DNA of 64,000 nt from Actinoplanes sp. NBC_00393 (GCF_036053395.1 NZ_CP107942.1:6962501-7026500); one strand, 5' to 3'; shown: positions 8,934 through 18,936, counted from the stretch's first letter. Notes: generated by a model not told the origin, from the sequence alone. Translations and numbers: made by a program.

Positions 8934-9584
8934 GTGTTAGGCATCACCGATTTCTGGACGTACGTGCTCGGTGTGGTGGCGATCATCCTGTTGCCGGGGC
9001 CCAACTCCATCTTCGTGCTGTCGGTCGGGGCCCGGCGGGGTGTGCGAGCCGGATATCAGGCGGCGGGCGGCGTCTTCATCGGCGACGCGGTGCTGATGGT
9101 CCTCTCGGCGACCGGGGTGGCCTCGCTGCTGGGCACCTATCCACCGCTCTTCCTGGTCTTGAAATACGCGGGCGCCGCTTACCTGTTCTGGGTCGGCATC
9201 AACATCATCCGCAACGCCTGGCGGGGATGGCGGCACCGGTCGGAGATCTCTCCGGTGGAGACCGGCGAGTTCCCCGGGCTCCGGCATCCGTTCCGTCGCG
9301 CCGCGGTGATCAGCCTGCTCAATCCCAAGGCGATCCTGTTCTTCGTCTCGTTCTTCATCCAGTTCGTCGAGCCGGGCTATCCGCATCCGGCGCTGTCGTT
9401 CCTGATCCTGGGCGCGGTGGTGCAGTTCTTCAGCGCGCTGTACCTGTCCGCGCTGATCTTCGGCGGCCGGTATCTCGCGGGGCAGTTCCGGGAACGCCGG
9501 CGATTGGCGGCGGGCGCCACCACGGGCGTGGGGGCACTCTTCGTCGGGTTCGGCATCAAGTTGGCCACGGCGAGCGCGAGCTGA
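8934..9584 (+). CDS. LysE/LeuE family amino-acid exporter
   Basis: The 216-residue integral membrane protein has the LysE/RhtB family pattern: an N-terminal helix with VVAIILLPGPNSIFVLSVGARRG, then about five further helices, including ISLLNPKAILFFVSFFIQF. These proteins export amino acids or related metabolites; the closest flavour is leucine-type (LeuE), but the substrate cannot be told. It starts at a GTG at 8934 with AGGAGGG just upstream and follows the PNPOx/GNAT gene by 12 bp. Coupling of an acetyltransferase and an exporter suggests disposal of an amine or amino-acid analogue (inference). Confidence 0.9.
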   Translation: MLGITDFWTYVLGVVAIILLPGPNSIFVLSVGARRGVRAGYQAAGGVFIGDAVLMVLSATGVASLLGTYPPLFLVLKYAGAAYLFWVGINIIRNAWRGWRHRSEISPVETGEFPGLRHPFRRAAVISLLNPKAILFFVSFFIQFVEPGYPHPALSFLILGAVVQFFSALYLSALIFGGRYLAGQFRERRRLAAGATTGVGALFVGFGIKLATASAS

Positions 9585-9758
9585 CGGCACGGGCGGCGCC
9601 TTTTCAGGCAGCTCGGCTCGCTTCCAGCATCAGTGCCGGTCGACGCAGGAAGCCGGGTAGCTCAGCCGCCTCCGGTTCACAGGTAGCCAGCGCGGCTTGC
9701 CAGTGGGCGCCTGCGAGCTCTGCCCCGGCCGCCCTTGGCGTGCACCGGCAGGCAAGCG

Positions 9759-11930
9759 TCAGCGGTGCCCAGCTGCGGCAGTCGGAGTCCGGCCGGCCCG
9801 GTCCGCGAAGAAGGTGCTCCGGACCATCTGGATCTTGCTCAGATGCTCCGGCCAGGCCTTCTCAGGGGTGGCCCAGCCGATCGCATACGCCCTGCCGTTG
9901 ACGGCGAACCAGCGAAGGCTCGCCCGCCTCGGCTCGCCGTCCTGTGCCTGATAGCGGTAGTCCCAGTCGGCGGCCTTGTGCAGCAACGGCACCGCTGTGA
10001 TGGAGATCAGCGAGTACCCGGCCACCGCCTCGTCCTGTTTGAGACGAGCTTCTTCGGCATGGCACGCCCGGACCGGGTCGGCACTCGCATCCCGGCCCGC
10101 GTCAAGGCTCATCACCAGGGAGCTTCCCGGGTCACGGAAGCAGTATGTGGTGCCGATCCGCTGATAGGTCCAGCCGTCGGGGACCGCGATGTGAAACCCG
10201 GAGCGGTCCGTGAAGTAGGACCATCCGGCCAGCAGCGACCAGCCGTTGACTCCTCGGGCCGCGCCCTTCTTCGGCGTTTCCCGGACATCCGGCGGGGGCG
10301 GCGAGTCGCAAACGACGGGCGAGAAGCCGTTCCGGTCGGCGACGGCGGTGGTCGGCACGGCCACGGAGGGAGGCGAGACCACGCCCGGCTGAGCGGAGAC
10401 GCCGGGTGATCGTCCGGACGGAGTCACTGTGGTCGGCACGGCCGACGCGCTCGGTGCAGTGGGAAGCACCACGTGGGCGCGGGGCCGGCTCTTCTGCGCG
10501 AGATAGCCCGCCGAGACGCTGCCGCCGACCAGCACGATCACCACTCCGACGATGACAGCGGACCGAGCGTGCACCACGCCTCGCAGCGGGCGGCGCCGCG
10601 GCCGGGCCGTGCGTTCCGGGATCCGGCCGGATGGCGCTGCCGCCTGCTGCGGCGTGAAGGGCAGGAGCGCCTGACTCCCCTGGCGCAGTGGTGTGGTTAT
10701 CGAGTCGTCAGCGGCGACCGGAGAAGCGGCCACCGGAGAAGCGGCCACCGGAGAAGCGGCCACCGGAGGAGCGGTGACAAGAGAAGCGACTGCAGGGGAA
10801 GCGACGACCGGAGGATCAGCCGGTGTCGCCATCGGGCTTTCCCGTCGCCGCTCCGGCACAGCCGCACCGGCCAGGTCGTCCTCCACGTCCTCGCCGGGCC
10901 CGGAGGCCCGGACCGACTCGATGCCGGCCGAGCCCTGACGGTCCGAGGTGTCGGGGTTGCGCGGCCCATCAGCCTCGGATTCCGTGAGCACCACCGGCGG
11001 CGCGGACTCGTCCGGATTCTTGAAAACGGCGCCGTCGGCCGGTTTCCGCGGTTCCTCCGGGCGATGATGCCGAACGCCACGCTGGCCGGGGACCAGCGGA
11101 ACCTCCCGGTGATCGATCCCGACGATGAGCCGCAGCCGGTTCTCCACCTCGGTCGCGGTCAGCCGGTCGAGCGGGTCGTACTGCAGGAGCCCTTCGAGGA
11201 TGGGGGTCAGCGGGCCGGCGCGTACCGGAGGGTCGGGTTGCTCCGTGGCGAGCGCGGCCAGCGTCGCCATCGCGGTCTCCCGGGCGTACGGAGATCGGCC
11301 CTCCACAGCGGCATAGACCGTGGCGCCGAGGGACCAAAGGTCCGATTCCACGGTGGATGCCCCGTCCCGGGCACGCTCCGGAGAGACGTACTGCGGCGAG
11401 CCGACGATCAGCCCGGGAGCGGTGACCGTGCCGTCGTCCACGAAGGTCGCCAGTCCAAAATCGGTCAGCACTACCCGGCCGTCCGTACCGATCAACACGT
11501 TGTGCGGCTTCACGTCGCGGTGCAGCACCCCGGCCCGGTGTGCGGAGTCCAGCGCATCCAGGACGGCGAGCCCGATCCGGGCCGCGCCCGCCGGATCGTA
11601 GGGTCCCTCCTCGCGGAGCACCTGGTGGAGCGAGCGCGAGGGGATGTACTCCATGACGATCCACGACTGGCCTTCGTCGTGCACCACGTCGTAGATCCGC
11701 ACCACATGGGGATGGTTCAGCCGGGCGGCACTGCGCGCCTCCCGCAGCGTCCGGTCCCGTAGCCGATCCTTTTCAGCCTCGGTCATCCAGTCCGGCGGGA
11801 CGATCTCCTTGATCGCCACGTCCCGGTCCAGCATTTCGTCACGGGACAGCCAGACCCGTCCCATCCCGCCGGCGCCGACCGGCTCCAGAAGACGGTACCG
11901 ACCGACGACGAGCATCTGCCTGACCGCCAT
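9759..11930 (-). CDS. Transmembrane serine/threonine protein kinase
   Basis: The protein is about 723 residues. The cytoplasmic kinase domain (about 10-275) has the glycine loop GAGGMG, the VAIK lysine, HRDVKPHN with the catalytic Asp, DFG and SPERARDG. A disordered linker rich in Pro, Ala and Ser follows, including a 15-bp DNA repeat that encodes AASPV four times. A single membrane helix (AVIVGVVIVLVGGSVSAGYL, about residue 460) leads to an extracellular domain of about 240 residues with no PASTA motif; its ligand is unknown. The start is chosen at the ATG at 11930; GTG codons at 11939/11936 are alternatives. It is divergent from lhr. Confidence 0.9.
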   Translation of the reverse strand: MAVRQMLVVGRYRLLEPVGAGGMGRVWLSRDEMLDRDVAIKEIVPPDWMTEAEKDRLRDRTLREARSAARLNHPHVVRIYDVVHDEGQSWIVMEYIPSRSLHQVLREEGPYDPAGAARIGLAVLDALDSAHRAGVLHRDVKPHNVLIGTDGRVVLTDFGLATFVDDGTVTAPGLIVGSPQYVSPERARDGASTVESDLWSLGATVYAAVEGRSPYARETAMATLAALATEQPDPPVRAGPLTPILEGLLQYDPLDRLTATEVENRLRLIVGIDHREVPLVPGQRGVRHHRPEEPRKPADGAVFKNPDESAPPVVLTESEADGPRNPDTSDRQGSAGIESVRASGPGEDVEDDLAGAAVPERRRESPMATPADPPVVASPAVASLVTAPPVAASPVAASPVAASPVAADDSITTPLRQGSQALLPFTPQQAAAPSGRIPERTARPRRRPLRGVVHARSAVIVGVVIVLVGGSVSAGYLAQKSRPRAHVVLPTAPSASAVPTTVTPSGRSPGVSAQPGVVSPPSVAVPTTAVADRNGFSPVVCDSPPPPDVRETPKKGAARGVNGWSLLAGWSYFTDRSGFHIAVPDGWTYQRIGTTYCFRDPGSSLVMSLDAGRDASADPVRACHAEEARLKQDEAVAGYSLISITAVPLLHKAADWDYRYQAQDGEPRRASLRWFAVNGRAYAIGWATPEKAWPEHLSKIQMVRSTFFADRAGRTPTAAAGHR

Positions 11931-12147
11931 CGGCACCACCCATCACGTCGGGTATCAGGATAATCAGTCACAGACCGCCCAAGGAATGACGATCACCCGG
12001 TCGCTGCGTGAGGCTCGGTGGGACGCGAGAACGCTTCGGTCCGGCGTACCTCGCGCAAGTAGTCGGGGTCGCGCCCGGCGCTTCCCAAGAACAAAGCTGG
12101 GGTACGCGCAACCGAGCCCCCGATTTCTGTCATACCCCCGGGGCAGG

Positions 12148-15100
12148 ATGGACGGCATGCGAGAGGTGCTCGAGAAGTTCGGACCGGCCACGCGGGAGTG
12201 GTTCACGGCCGCCTTCGCCGCGCCCACCGCTGCCCAGGCCGGTGCCTGGCGTGCGATCGGCGCGAGGCGAAATGCCCTGGTGGTGGCACCGACGGGTTCC
12301 GGCAAGACGCTGGCCGCCTTCCTCTGGTCCCTGGATCGGCTCGCCAATGAGCCGGTCCCCGAGGAGGTCCGGCAGCGATGCCGGGTGCTCTACGTGAGCC
12401 CGCTGAAGGCACTGGCGGTCGACGTGGAGCGCAACCTGCGCGCTCCCCTGACCGGGATCCGGCAGGCCGCCGGCCGGCTGGGGCTGCCACCACCGGAGAT
12501 CACGGTCGGGATGCGCACCGGGGACACTCCGGCTGAGGAGCGGCGAGGATTCGCGCGCACCCCACCGGACATCCTGATCACCACTCCGGAGTCCCTGTTC
12601 CTGCTGCTCACCTCAGCAGCACGGGATTCACTGCGCGGAGTCCAGACGGTGATCGTGGATGAGGTGCACGCCGTCGCGGCCACCAAGCGCGGCGCTCACC
12701 TGGCGCTCTCCCTGGAGCGGCTCGACGCGCTGCTGGAGCGCCCGGCGCAGCGGATCGGGCTCTCCGCGACAGTCAGGCCGATCGACGAGACCGCTCGATT
12801 CCTCGGCGGCGCGCACGACGTCGAGATCGTCCAGCCGAAAAGCGCGAAGACGATCGAGGTGGCGGTCGAGGTCCCGGTGGAGGACATGACCCGCCTCGAC
12901 GAGGTGCCGGATTCCGATGGCGACGATCTCGAGGGCAGCCGGCACACACCGTCGATCTGGCCTGCGGTCGAGGAGCGGGTTCTCGACCTGATCGAGGGTC
13001 ACCGGTCGACGATCGTGTTCACCAACTCGCGGCGTGGCTCGGAGCGGCTCTGCGCTCGCCTCAACGAGCTGGCCAGCGAGCGAGCCGAGCAGGCCGCGGC
13101 CATGCTGCCCGGCGCCGGCGAGCAGGCGGATCCCGGGCAACCCGAGCGAGCCTTCGCCCGGCTGCCGGCCGAGATCATGGCCCAGGCCGGGGGGACGAAG
13201 GGCGCACCACCCGTCGTCGCCCGGGCTCACCATGGCAGCGTCTCCCGTGAGGAGCGCAAGCAGATCGAGGAGGCGCTGAAATCCGGTCAGCTCCCGGCCG
13301 TGGTCGCGACCTCCAGCCTGGAGCTGGGCATCGACATGGGCGCGGTCGACCTGGTCGTGCAGATCGAGGCGCCGCCTTCGGTCGCCGCCGGCCTGCAGCG
13401 CATCGGCCGGGCCGGGCACCAGGTCGGCGCGGTGTCGCGTGGGGTGGTCTTCCCGAAGCACCGTGGTGACCTGCTGTCCTGCGCCGTCGTCGCGGAGCGG
13501 ATGGGCGAGGGCGCGATCGAGGAGCTGCGCTACCCGCGCAACCCGCTCGACGTGCTGGCGCAGCAGATCGTCGCGATGGTGGCCCTCGACGCCTGGCAGG
13601 TCGACGAGTTGGCCGCGCTGGTGCGCCGTGCCGCACCCTTTGCCGAGCTGCCCGACTCCGCCCTGCACGCCGTGCTCGACATGCTCTCCGGGCGTTATCC
13701 GTCGACCGCCTTCGCCGAGTTGCGGCCCCGCCTGGTCTGGGACCGCGGCACCGATGAGCTCACCGGCCGGCCCGGCGCGCAGCGCCTGGCCGTGACCAGC
13801 GGCGGCACGATCCCGGACCGGGGAATGTTCGGGGTCTTTCTGGCCGGTTCGGAGCGGGCTTCGCGGGTGGGCGAGCTCGACGAGGAGATGGTGTACGAGT
13901 CTCGCGTCGGCGACGTCTTCCTGCTGGGTTCCACGTCCTGGCGGATCGAGGACATCACCCCGGATCGGGTGCTGGTCTCCCCCGCCCCCGGCGCACCGGC
14001 CCGGATGCCGTTCTGGAAAGGCGACTCCCCCGGCCGTCCGATCGAGCTGGGCCGCGCCATCGGGGCCCGACTGCGCGCGCTGACCAGGGCCGGCGACGAG
14101 CGGGCCACGACGACTTTGCGCGACGCCGGTCTGGACGAGTGGGCGGCCGACAACCTGGTCTCCTACCTGCGCGAACAGCGAGAGGCGACCCGCCACCTAC
14201 CCGACGACCGGACCGTGGTGGTGGAGCGTTTCCGCGACGAGCTGGGCGACTGGCGGATGACCGTGCACTGCGTCCTCGGCGCCCGGGTGAACGCGCCGTG
14301 GGCGCTGGCGGTCGGCCGCCGCCTCTCCGAGCGGTATGGGGTGGACGGTCAGGTCATGCCCTCCGACGACGGCATCGTGATCCGCCTCCCGGACACCGCG
14401 GAGGAACCACCCGGCGCTGAGCTGATCTCCTTCGACCCGGAGGAGATCGCCCAGCTGGTCGAGGAGTCGGTCGGCACGTCCGCGCTGTTCGCGTCCCGTT
14501 TCCGGGAATGCGCCGCCCGGTCACTGCTGCTGCCGCGGCGCGATCCTCGACGCCGCCAACCGCTCTGGCAGCAGCGGCAGCGGTCGGCACAGCTGCTCGA
14601 CGTGGCCCGGGAGTTCGCCGACTTCCCGGTGACGCTGGAGGCTGCCCGCGAGTGTCTGCAGGACGTCTTCGACGTGCCCGGACTGATCGGCCTGATGCGG
14701 GAGATCTCCGGCCGCAAAGTCCGGTTGATCGAGGCGGAGACTGCGCGGCCGTCGCCGTTCGCCCGCTCGCTGCTGTTCGGCTACGTCGGCGCCTTCCTGT
14801 ATGAGGGGGATGCTCCCCTGGCCGAGCGGCGGGCCGCCGCCCTGGCCCTCGACTCGACCCTGCTCGGTGAGCTGCTCGGCCGGGTCGACCTGAGGGAGCT
14901 GCTCGATCCCCAGGTCGTCACCGAGACCGAAGCACAGCTGCAGTGGCGTACTGAGCAGCGCACCCCACGGGACGCGGAGGACACCGCTGAGCTGCTGCGC
15001 CTACTCGGCGATCTCTCCAGCGCGGAGATGGCCGAGCGCGGTGCCCCGGAGGAGTGGGTGCTCAGCCTCGAGGCCGCCCGGCGAGCGATCCGGATCCGGG

Positions 15101-16743
15101 TGGCCGGGGAGGAACGCTGGATCGGCGTCGAGGACGCGGGACGCTACCGGGATGCGCTCGGTGTGGCGCTGCCGGTCGGGATCCCCGAGGCCTACATGGA
15201 GCCGGTGGCCGATCCGCTCGGCGATCTGGTGGCGCGGTATGCGCGGACCCACGGGCCGTTCCCGGCGGCGACCTGCGCGGCCCGGTTCGGACTCGGCGTG
15301 TTCGTGGTGGAGCAGGCGCTCAAACGGCTGAGCGCGACCGGCCGGGTCACCTCGGGCGAGTTCTCCCCCGGTGGCGCCGGCACCGAGTGGTGCGACGCGG
15401 AAGTGCTGCGCATGCTGCGGCGGCGTTCGCTGGCCGCATTGCGCCGGGAGATCGAGCCGGTGCCGCCCGCGGTGCTCGCTGCCTTCCTGCCACGGTGGCA
15501 GCAGGTCGGCGGCAATGCGCGCGGAGTCGACGCGGTCGCTGCCGCGATCGAGCAGGTGCAGGGCGTGGCGGTGCCGGCTTCGGCGTGGGAGCGGCTGGTT
15601 CTGCCCGCACGGGTTGCCGACTTTGCCGCGCCGCTGCTCGACGAGTTGTGCGCTAGTGGCGAGGTGCTGTGGGCCGGGTCCGGTTCCATCAGCGGCGGGG
15701 ACGGTTGGGTGACGCTGGCGTACGCGGACAGTGCGCCGCTCCTGCTGCCCCCGCCCGACGACGAGTTCGCGGCGACACCGCTGCACCAGTCCGTTCTGGA
15801 CTCGCTCGGGGACGGGCAGGCGCTGTTCTTCCGATCGTTGTCGGACAGGGTCGGCTCCACCGACGACACTGAGCTGGCGGCCGCGGTGTGGGATCTGGTC
15901 TGGGCCGGGCACCTCACCAACGACACGTTCGCACCGCTGCGGGCGCTGCTCGGGGGCAGCGGTGCGCACCGGGCGAAAGCCGCCCCGGCGCGCACCCGGT
16001 ATAGACGACCGGGCCGGCCACAGATGCCGTCACGGACCGGGCCGCTGAACATGGCGGGCCGCTGGTCACGGCTGCCGGAGCGGGATTCCGATCCGACCCG
16101 GCGGGCGGCTGCGGTCGCCGACCTGCTGCTGGAGCGGCACGGCGTGGTGACCCGCGGCGCGGCCATCGCCGAGGGGGTGACCGGCGGGTTCGCGGCGGTC
16201 TACCCGGTGCTCGCCGCGCTGGAGGAGCGCGGTGCAGCCCGGCGTGGCTACTTCGTGGAGGGCTTGGGAGCGGCACAGTTCGCGGTGCCCGGCGCGGTGG
16301 ATCGTCTCCGTGCCTTGGCCGAGCCCGCCGAGCTGGAGAAACGGGCCGGCAGTTCCGTGGTGCTGGCGGCGACCGACCCGGCGAACCCCTACGGCGCCGC
16401 GCTCCCCTGGCCCGACCGCGTCGTGGACAGCGGCGACGGCGAGCCGGCCGCAAAGGCCGGCCACCGGGCCGGACGCAAGGCCGGAGCCCTGGTCGTGCTG
16501 GTGGGCGGCGAGGTGGTGCTCTACGTCGAGCGTGGTGGCCGCACCCTGCTGTCCTTCACGGACGATACGGAGGCCCTGACGAAGGCGGCCCATGGGTTAG
16601 CCGGCGCAGTGCGCTCGGGCGCACTCGGGGCGATGTCGGTGGAACGCGCCGACGGCGAGTCGGTCCATGCCTCTCCCCTGCGGGACGCGCTGACTGCGGC
16701 GGGCTTCCGCACCACACCGCGCGGACTGCGCCTACGCGCGTAA
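12148..16743 (+). CDS. lhr: Lhr-type large DNA helicase
   Basis: The 1531-residue superfamily-2 helicase matches actinobacterial Lhr in length. Motifs in order: Walker A APTGSGKT (47-54), the DEVH box, SATVRP, TNSRRGSERL, and GIDMGAVDLVVQ followed by GLQRIGRAGHQ. The long C-terminal half carries the winged-helix and Lhr-specific domains (for example ATCAARFGLGVFVVEQALKRL). Lhr unwinds 3'-5' on DNA and RNA:DNA duplexes and is DNA-damage inducible in mycobacteria. The frame extends upstream to 11809, but the ATG at 12148 gives the family N-terminus (MREVLEKFGPATREWF). In mycobacteria lhr adjoins nei2; here nei2 is 6.8 kb away. Confidence 0.95.
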   Translation: MDGMREVLEKFGPATREWFTAAFAAPTAAQAGAWRAIGARRNALVVAPTGSGKTLAAFLWSLDRLANEPVPEEVRQRCRVLYVSPLKALAVDVERNLRAPLTGIRQAAGRLGLPPPEITVGMRTGDTPAEERRGFARTPPDILITTPESLFLLLTSAARDSLRGVQTVIVDEVHAVAATKRGAHLALSLERLDALLERPAQRIGLSATVRPIDETARFLGGAHDVEIVQPKSAKTIEVAVEVPVEDMTRLDEVPDSDGDDLEGSRHTPSIWPAVEERVLDLIEGHRSTIVFTNSRRGSERLCARLNELASERAEQAAAMLPGAGEQADPGQPERAFARLPAEIMAQAGGTKGAPPVVARAHHGSVSREERKQIEEALKSGQLPAVVATSSLELGIDMGAVDLVVQIEAPPSVAAGLQRIGRAGHQVGAVSRGVVFPKHRGDLLSCAVVAERMGEGAIEELRYPRNPLDVLAQQIVAMVALDAWQVDELAALVRRAAPFAELPDSALHAVLDMLSGRYPSTAFAELRPRLVWDRGTDELTGRPGAQRLAVTSGGTIPDRGMFGVFLAGSERASRVGELDEEMVYESRVGDVFLLGSTSWRIEDITPDRVLVSPAPGAPARMPFWKGDSPGRPIELGRAIGARLRALTRAGDERATTTLRDAGLDEWAADNLVSYLREQREATRHLPDDRTVVVERFRDELGDWRMTVHCVLGARVNAPWALAVGRRLSERYGVDGQVMPSDDGIVIRLPDTAEEPPGAELISFDPEEIAQLVEESVGTSALFASRFRECAARSLLLPRRDPRRRQPLWQQRQRSAQLLDVAREFADFPVTLEAARECLQDVFDVPGLIGLMREISGRKVRLIEAETARPSPFARSLLFGYVGAFLYEGDAPLAERRAAALALDSTLLGELLGRVDLRELLDPQVVTETEAQLQWRTEQRTPRDAEDTAELLRLLGDLSSAEMAERGAPEEWVLSLEAARRAIRIRVAGEERWIGVEDAGRYRDALGVALPVGIPEAYMEPVADPLGDLVARYARTHGPFPAATCAARFGLGVFVVEQALKRLSATGRVTSGEFSPGGAGTEWCDAEVLRMLRRRSLAALRREIEPVPPAVLAAFLPRWQQVGGNARGVDAVAAAIEQVQGVAVPASAWERLVLPARVADFAAPLLDELCASGEVLWAGSGSISGGDGWVTLAYADSAPLLLPPPDDEFAATPLHQSVLDSLGDGQALFFRSLSDRVGSTDDTELAAAVWDLVWAGHLTNDTFAPLRALLGGSGAHRAKAAPARTRYRRPGRPQMPSRTGPLNMAGRWSRLPERDSDPTRRAAAVADLLLERHGVVTRGAAIAEGVTGGFAAVYPVLAALEERGAARRGYFVEGLGAAQFAVPGAVDRLRALAEPAELEKRAGSSVVLAATDPANPYGAALPWPDRVVDSGDGEPAAKAGHRAGRKAGALVVLVGGEVVLYVERGGRTLLSFTDDTEALTKAAHGLAGAVRSGALGAMSVERADGESVHASPLRDALTAAGFRTTPRGLRLRA

Positions 16744-16782
16744 GGAGGCCGGCGCACCAAGAAGGCGCACAAACACGGGGAA

Positions 16783-17026
16783 CGCCGGCAGCGCAGTCCG
16801 GGCAGCGCGGCCGGGCGGCTCAATCAGGGCAGCGCAGCCGGGGCAATGCAGCTGGCCCGGCTCAGCCAAGGCAGCGCAGCCGGGGCAACGCAGCCAACCG
16901 GGGCGGTGCGGCCGGGCGACTCAAGCAGCGCAGCGCAACCAGGGCGATGCAGCTGGCCCGGCCCAACCGGGGCAGCGCGGCCAGGGCAACGCAGCTGGCC
17001 CGGCGCAGCCGAGCGGCTCAGCCGAG
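16783..17026. repeat. Degenerate GC-rich repeat tract 3' of lhr
   Basis: GGGCAATGCAGCTGGCCCGGCTCAGCC-like segments recur imperfectly (at about 16852, 16942 and 16986), interleaved with GGGCAGCGCAGCC-like blocks, giving a unit of roughly 40-45 bp that has diverged. No frame across it looks like a gene. It occupies most of the 339-bp gap between lhr and the convergent LLM gene. Confidence 0.6.
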
Positions 17027-17074
17027 GCCGCGCTGATGATGGTTGTCTCGCGGCGACCACCATCAGCGCGCGGC
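17027..17074. terminator. Hairpin between convergent lhr and LLM genes
   Basis: CCGCGCTGATGATGGTTGTC and GACCACCATCAGCGCGCGG pair across a loop of about 7 nt with one or two bulges. The hairpin lies 8 bp beyond the LLM gene stop. There is no clear T-run, which is normal for high-GC actinobacteria; it may act in both directions. Confidence 0.6.
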
Positions 17075-17082
17075 CGGTGGGA

Positions 17083-18009
17083 TCAGAGCTGGCGGGCCAC
17101 CTCGGCGGCGACCAGGTCGACGTGGTCGAGGTCGGCCAGGTCCAGCACCTGGAGGAAGAGACGGGAGGCGCCGGCTTGGGCGTACCGGTGGATGGTTTCC
17201 ACGGCTTCGGCCGGCGTGCCGACGATGCCGCCGTTGGTGCGCATCTCCTCCGGCTCGCGGCCGATGGCTGCGGCCCGGCGGCGGACCTCGGCGTCGTCGC
17301 GGCCTACGCAGAGTACGGCGGCGGCGGAGAAGGCGGGCGGCTCGGCGCGGCCGATGGCGGTGCTGGCGGCGCGGACACGCTCGTACTGGGCCGGGATGTC
17401 CTCGATCTTGGAGAAGGGGACGTTGAACTCGGCGGCGTAGCGGGCGGCGAGGGCCGGGGTGCGCTTCTTGCCGTGTCCGCCGACGATGACGGGCAGCGGG
17501 GACTGCACCGGTTTGGGCAGCGCCGGCGATTCAGTGAGCTGGTAATGCTTGCCGGTGAAGTCGTAGGTGGAGCCGTCCGGGGTCGCCCACAGGCCGGTGA
17601 TGATCTCGAGCTGTTCCTCGAGGCGGTCGAAGCGTTCGCCGAGGGCCGGGAACGGGATGCCGTAAGCGGTGTGCTCGGTCTCGAACCAGCCGCCGCCGAG
17701 GCCGAACTCGATGCGGCCGCCGCTCATCGCGTCGACCTGGGCCACCGCGATGGCCAGCGGGCCGGGCAGCCGGAACGTGGCCGAGCTGACCAGTGTGCCG
17801 AGCCGGATCCGGGAGGTCTGGACGGCGAGGGCGGCCAGCGTGATCCACGCGTCGGTGGGTCCCGGCAGACCAGACACGTCGCCCATCTTGACGTAGTGGT
17901 CCGAGCGGAAGAATCCGTCGTATCCGCCGTCCTCGGCGGCCTTGGCCACCCGCAGCAGATCGTCGTGGCTGGCGCCCTGCTGGGGTTCGGTGAAGATCAC
18001 GAGACGCAT
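17083..18009 (-). CDS. LLM-class F420-dependent oxidoreductase
   Basis: The 308-residue TIM-barrel protein belongs to the luciferase-like monooxygenase superfamily. Supporting segments are AAEDGGYDGFFRSDHYVKMGD near the N-terminus, RIRLGTLVSSATFRLPGPLA, the MSGGRIEFGLGGGWFETEH motif and VGTPAEAVETIHRYAQAGASRLFLQ near the C-terminus. Such actinobacterial members usually use coenzyme F420; the substrate is unknown. The ATG at 18009 is 73 bp from the divergent SAM hydrolase gene at 18083, so both promoters must share that space. Confidence 0.88.
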   Translation of the reverse strand: MRLVIFTEPQQGASHDDLLRVAKAAEDGGYDGFFRSDHYVKMGDVSGLPGPTDAWITLAALAVQTSRIRLGTLVSSATFRLPGPLAIAVAQVDAMSGGRIEFGLGGGWFETEHTAYGIPFPALGERFDRLEEQLEIITGLWATPDGSTYDFTGKHYQLTESPALPKPVQSPLPVIVGGHGKKRTPALAARYAAEFNVPFSKIEDIPAQYERVRAASTAIGRAEPPAFSAAAVLCVGRDDAEVRRRAAAIGREPEEMRTNGGIVGTPAEAVETIHRYAQAGASRLFLQVLDLADLDHVDLVAAEVARQL

Positions 18010-18082
18010 GGATCAACACTGCCATGTTCGCGCGGCGTGCCCGCCCCACATCCGTCAACAACAGGCAGTAACGTTGGCCACC

Positions 18083-18871
18083 ATGGCCGGTTATGGATGG
18101 ATCAGTTTCACCACCGATTACGGCACGTTCGACGGTTTCGTCGCGGCCTGCCACGGCTCGATCGCGCGCATCGCGCCCGAGGTTCGAGTGATCGACATCA
18201 CTCATCATGTTCCGCCGGCCGATGTGGCACGGGGTGCGGCCGTGCTGGCGCAGACCGCGCCCTGCCTGCCGGAGTCGGTGCATCTCGCGGTGGTGGATCC
18301 CGGCGTGGGCACGGCCCGGCGCGGGGTGGTCCTGTCCACGCCCAACGGTCTGCTGGTCGGGCCGGACAACGGGCTGCTGATCTGGGCGGCGGAGGCGCTG
18401 GGTGGGGTGGATTCGGCGTTCGAGCTGAGCAACAAGGACTGGATGCTCGGCGACGTGTCGCGCACGTTCCATGGGCGGGACGTCTTCGCGCCGGCCGCGG
18501 CCCGGCTGGCGGCGGGCGCCCCCGCCGCGGATGCCGGTCCCGAGGTGGATTCCAGCACTTTGGTACGGCTACCCGACCCGGTTCTGAGCGTCGGCGACGG
18601 CTGGATCGAGGCCGAGGTCCTGACGGTGGACCGGTTCGGCAATGTTCAGTTGGCGGCGGACGGTTCGGCGCTGACCGGCCTCGGCCCGGACCTGATGGTC
18701 AACGGCAGTGTCCGGGCCCGGCGCGGGGCCACCTTCGCCGATGTCAACGCGGGCGAGCTGCTGGTCTTCGCGGACTCGGCGGACCGGGTGGCGATCGCGG
18801 TCAACAACGGCCGCGCCGTCGTCGTCCTCTCCGTCCGCCCCGGCGACGTCGTCCGCATCGCCACCCGCTGA
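18083..18871 (+). CDS. S-adenosylmethionine hydrolase (SAM hydroxide adenosyltransferase, DUF62)
   Basis: The 262-residue protein belongs to the DUF62 family, which cleaves SAM to adenosine and methionine with water and is related to the fluorinase and chlorinase enzymes. Family signatures are ISFTTDYGTFDGFVAACHG at the N-terminus, VIDITHHVPP, AVVDPGVGTARRGV, VGPDNGLLIW and FHGRDVFAPAAA; these include the Asp and Arg-Asp-His residues typical of the hydroxide-using enzymes. The frame runs upstream to 17942, but the ATG at 18083 gives the family start. The downstream gap is filled by a tandem repeat array. Confidence 0.9.
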   Translation: MAGYGWISFTTDYGTFDGFVAACHGSIARIAPEVRVIDITHHVPPADVARGAAVLAQTAPCLPESVHLAVVDPGVGTARRGVVLSTPNGLLVGPDNGLLIWAAEALGGVDSAFELSNKDWMLGDVSRTFHGRDVFAPAAARLAAGAPAADAGPEVDSSTLVRLPDPVLSVGDGWIEAEVLTVDRFGNVQLAADGSALTGLGPDLMVNGSVRARRGATFADVNAGELLVFADSADRVAIAVNNGRAVVVLSVRPGDVVRIATR

Positions 18872-18936
18872 CCAAAACCGACAAATCATCCACCGTAGTG
18901 GCCCTCACGCAACGCAAGTGGCGCACGGCAGTGCCC

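Noticed and set aside
9604..9758. Possible frameshifted extension of the kinase gene or gene relic (reading AHWQAALATCEPEAAELPGF)
   Set aside because: The stretch looks protein-like in one minus-strand frame and would join the kinase by a one-base shift, but there is no homology evidence and no start codon; left as unassigned.
12628..14196. 522-codon minus-strand frame inside lhr
   Set aside because: Fully antisense to a strongly conserved gene with all helicase motifs; a GC-rich shadow frame.
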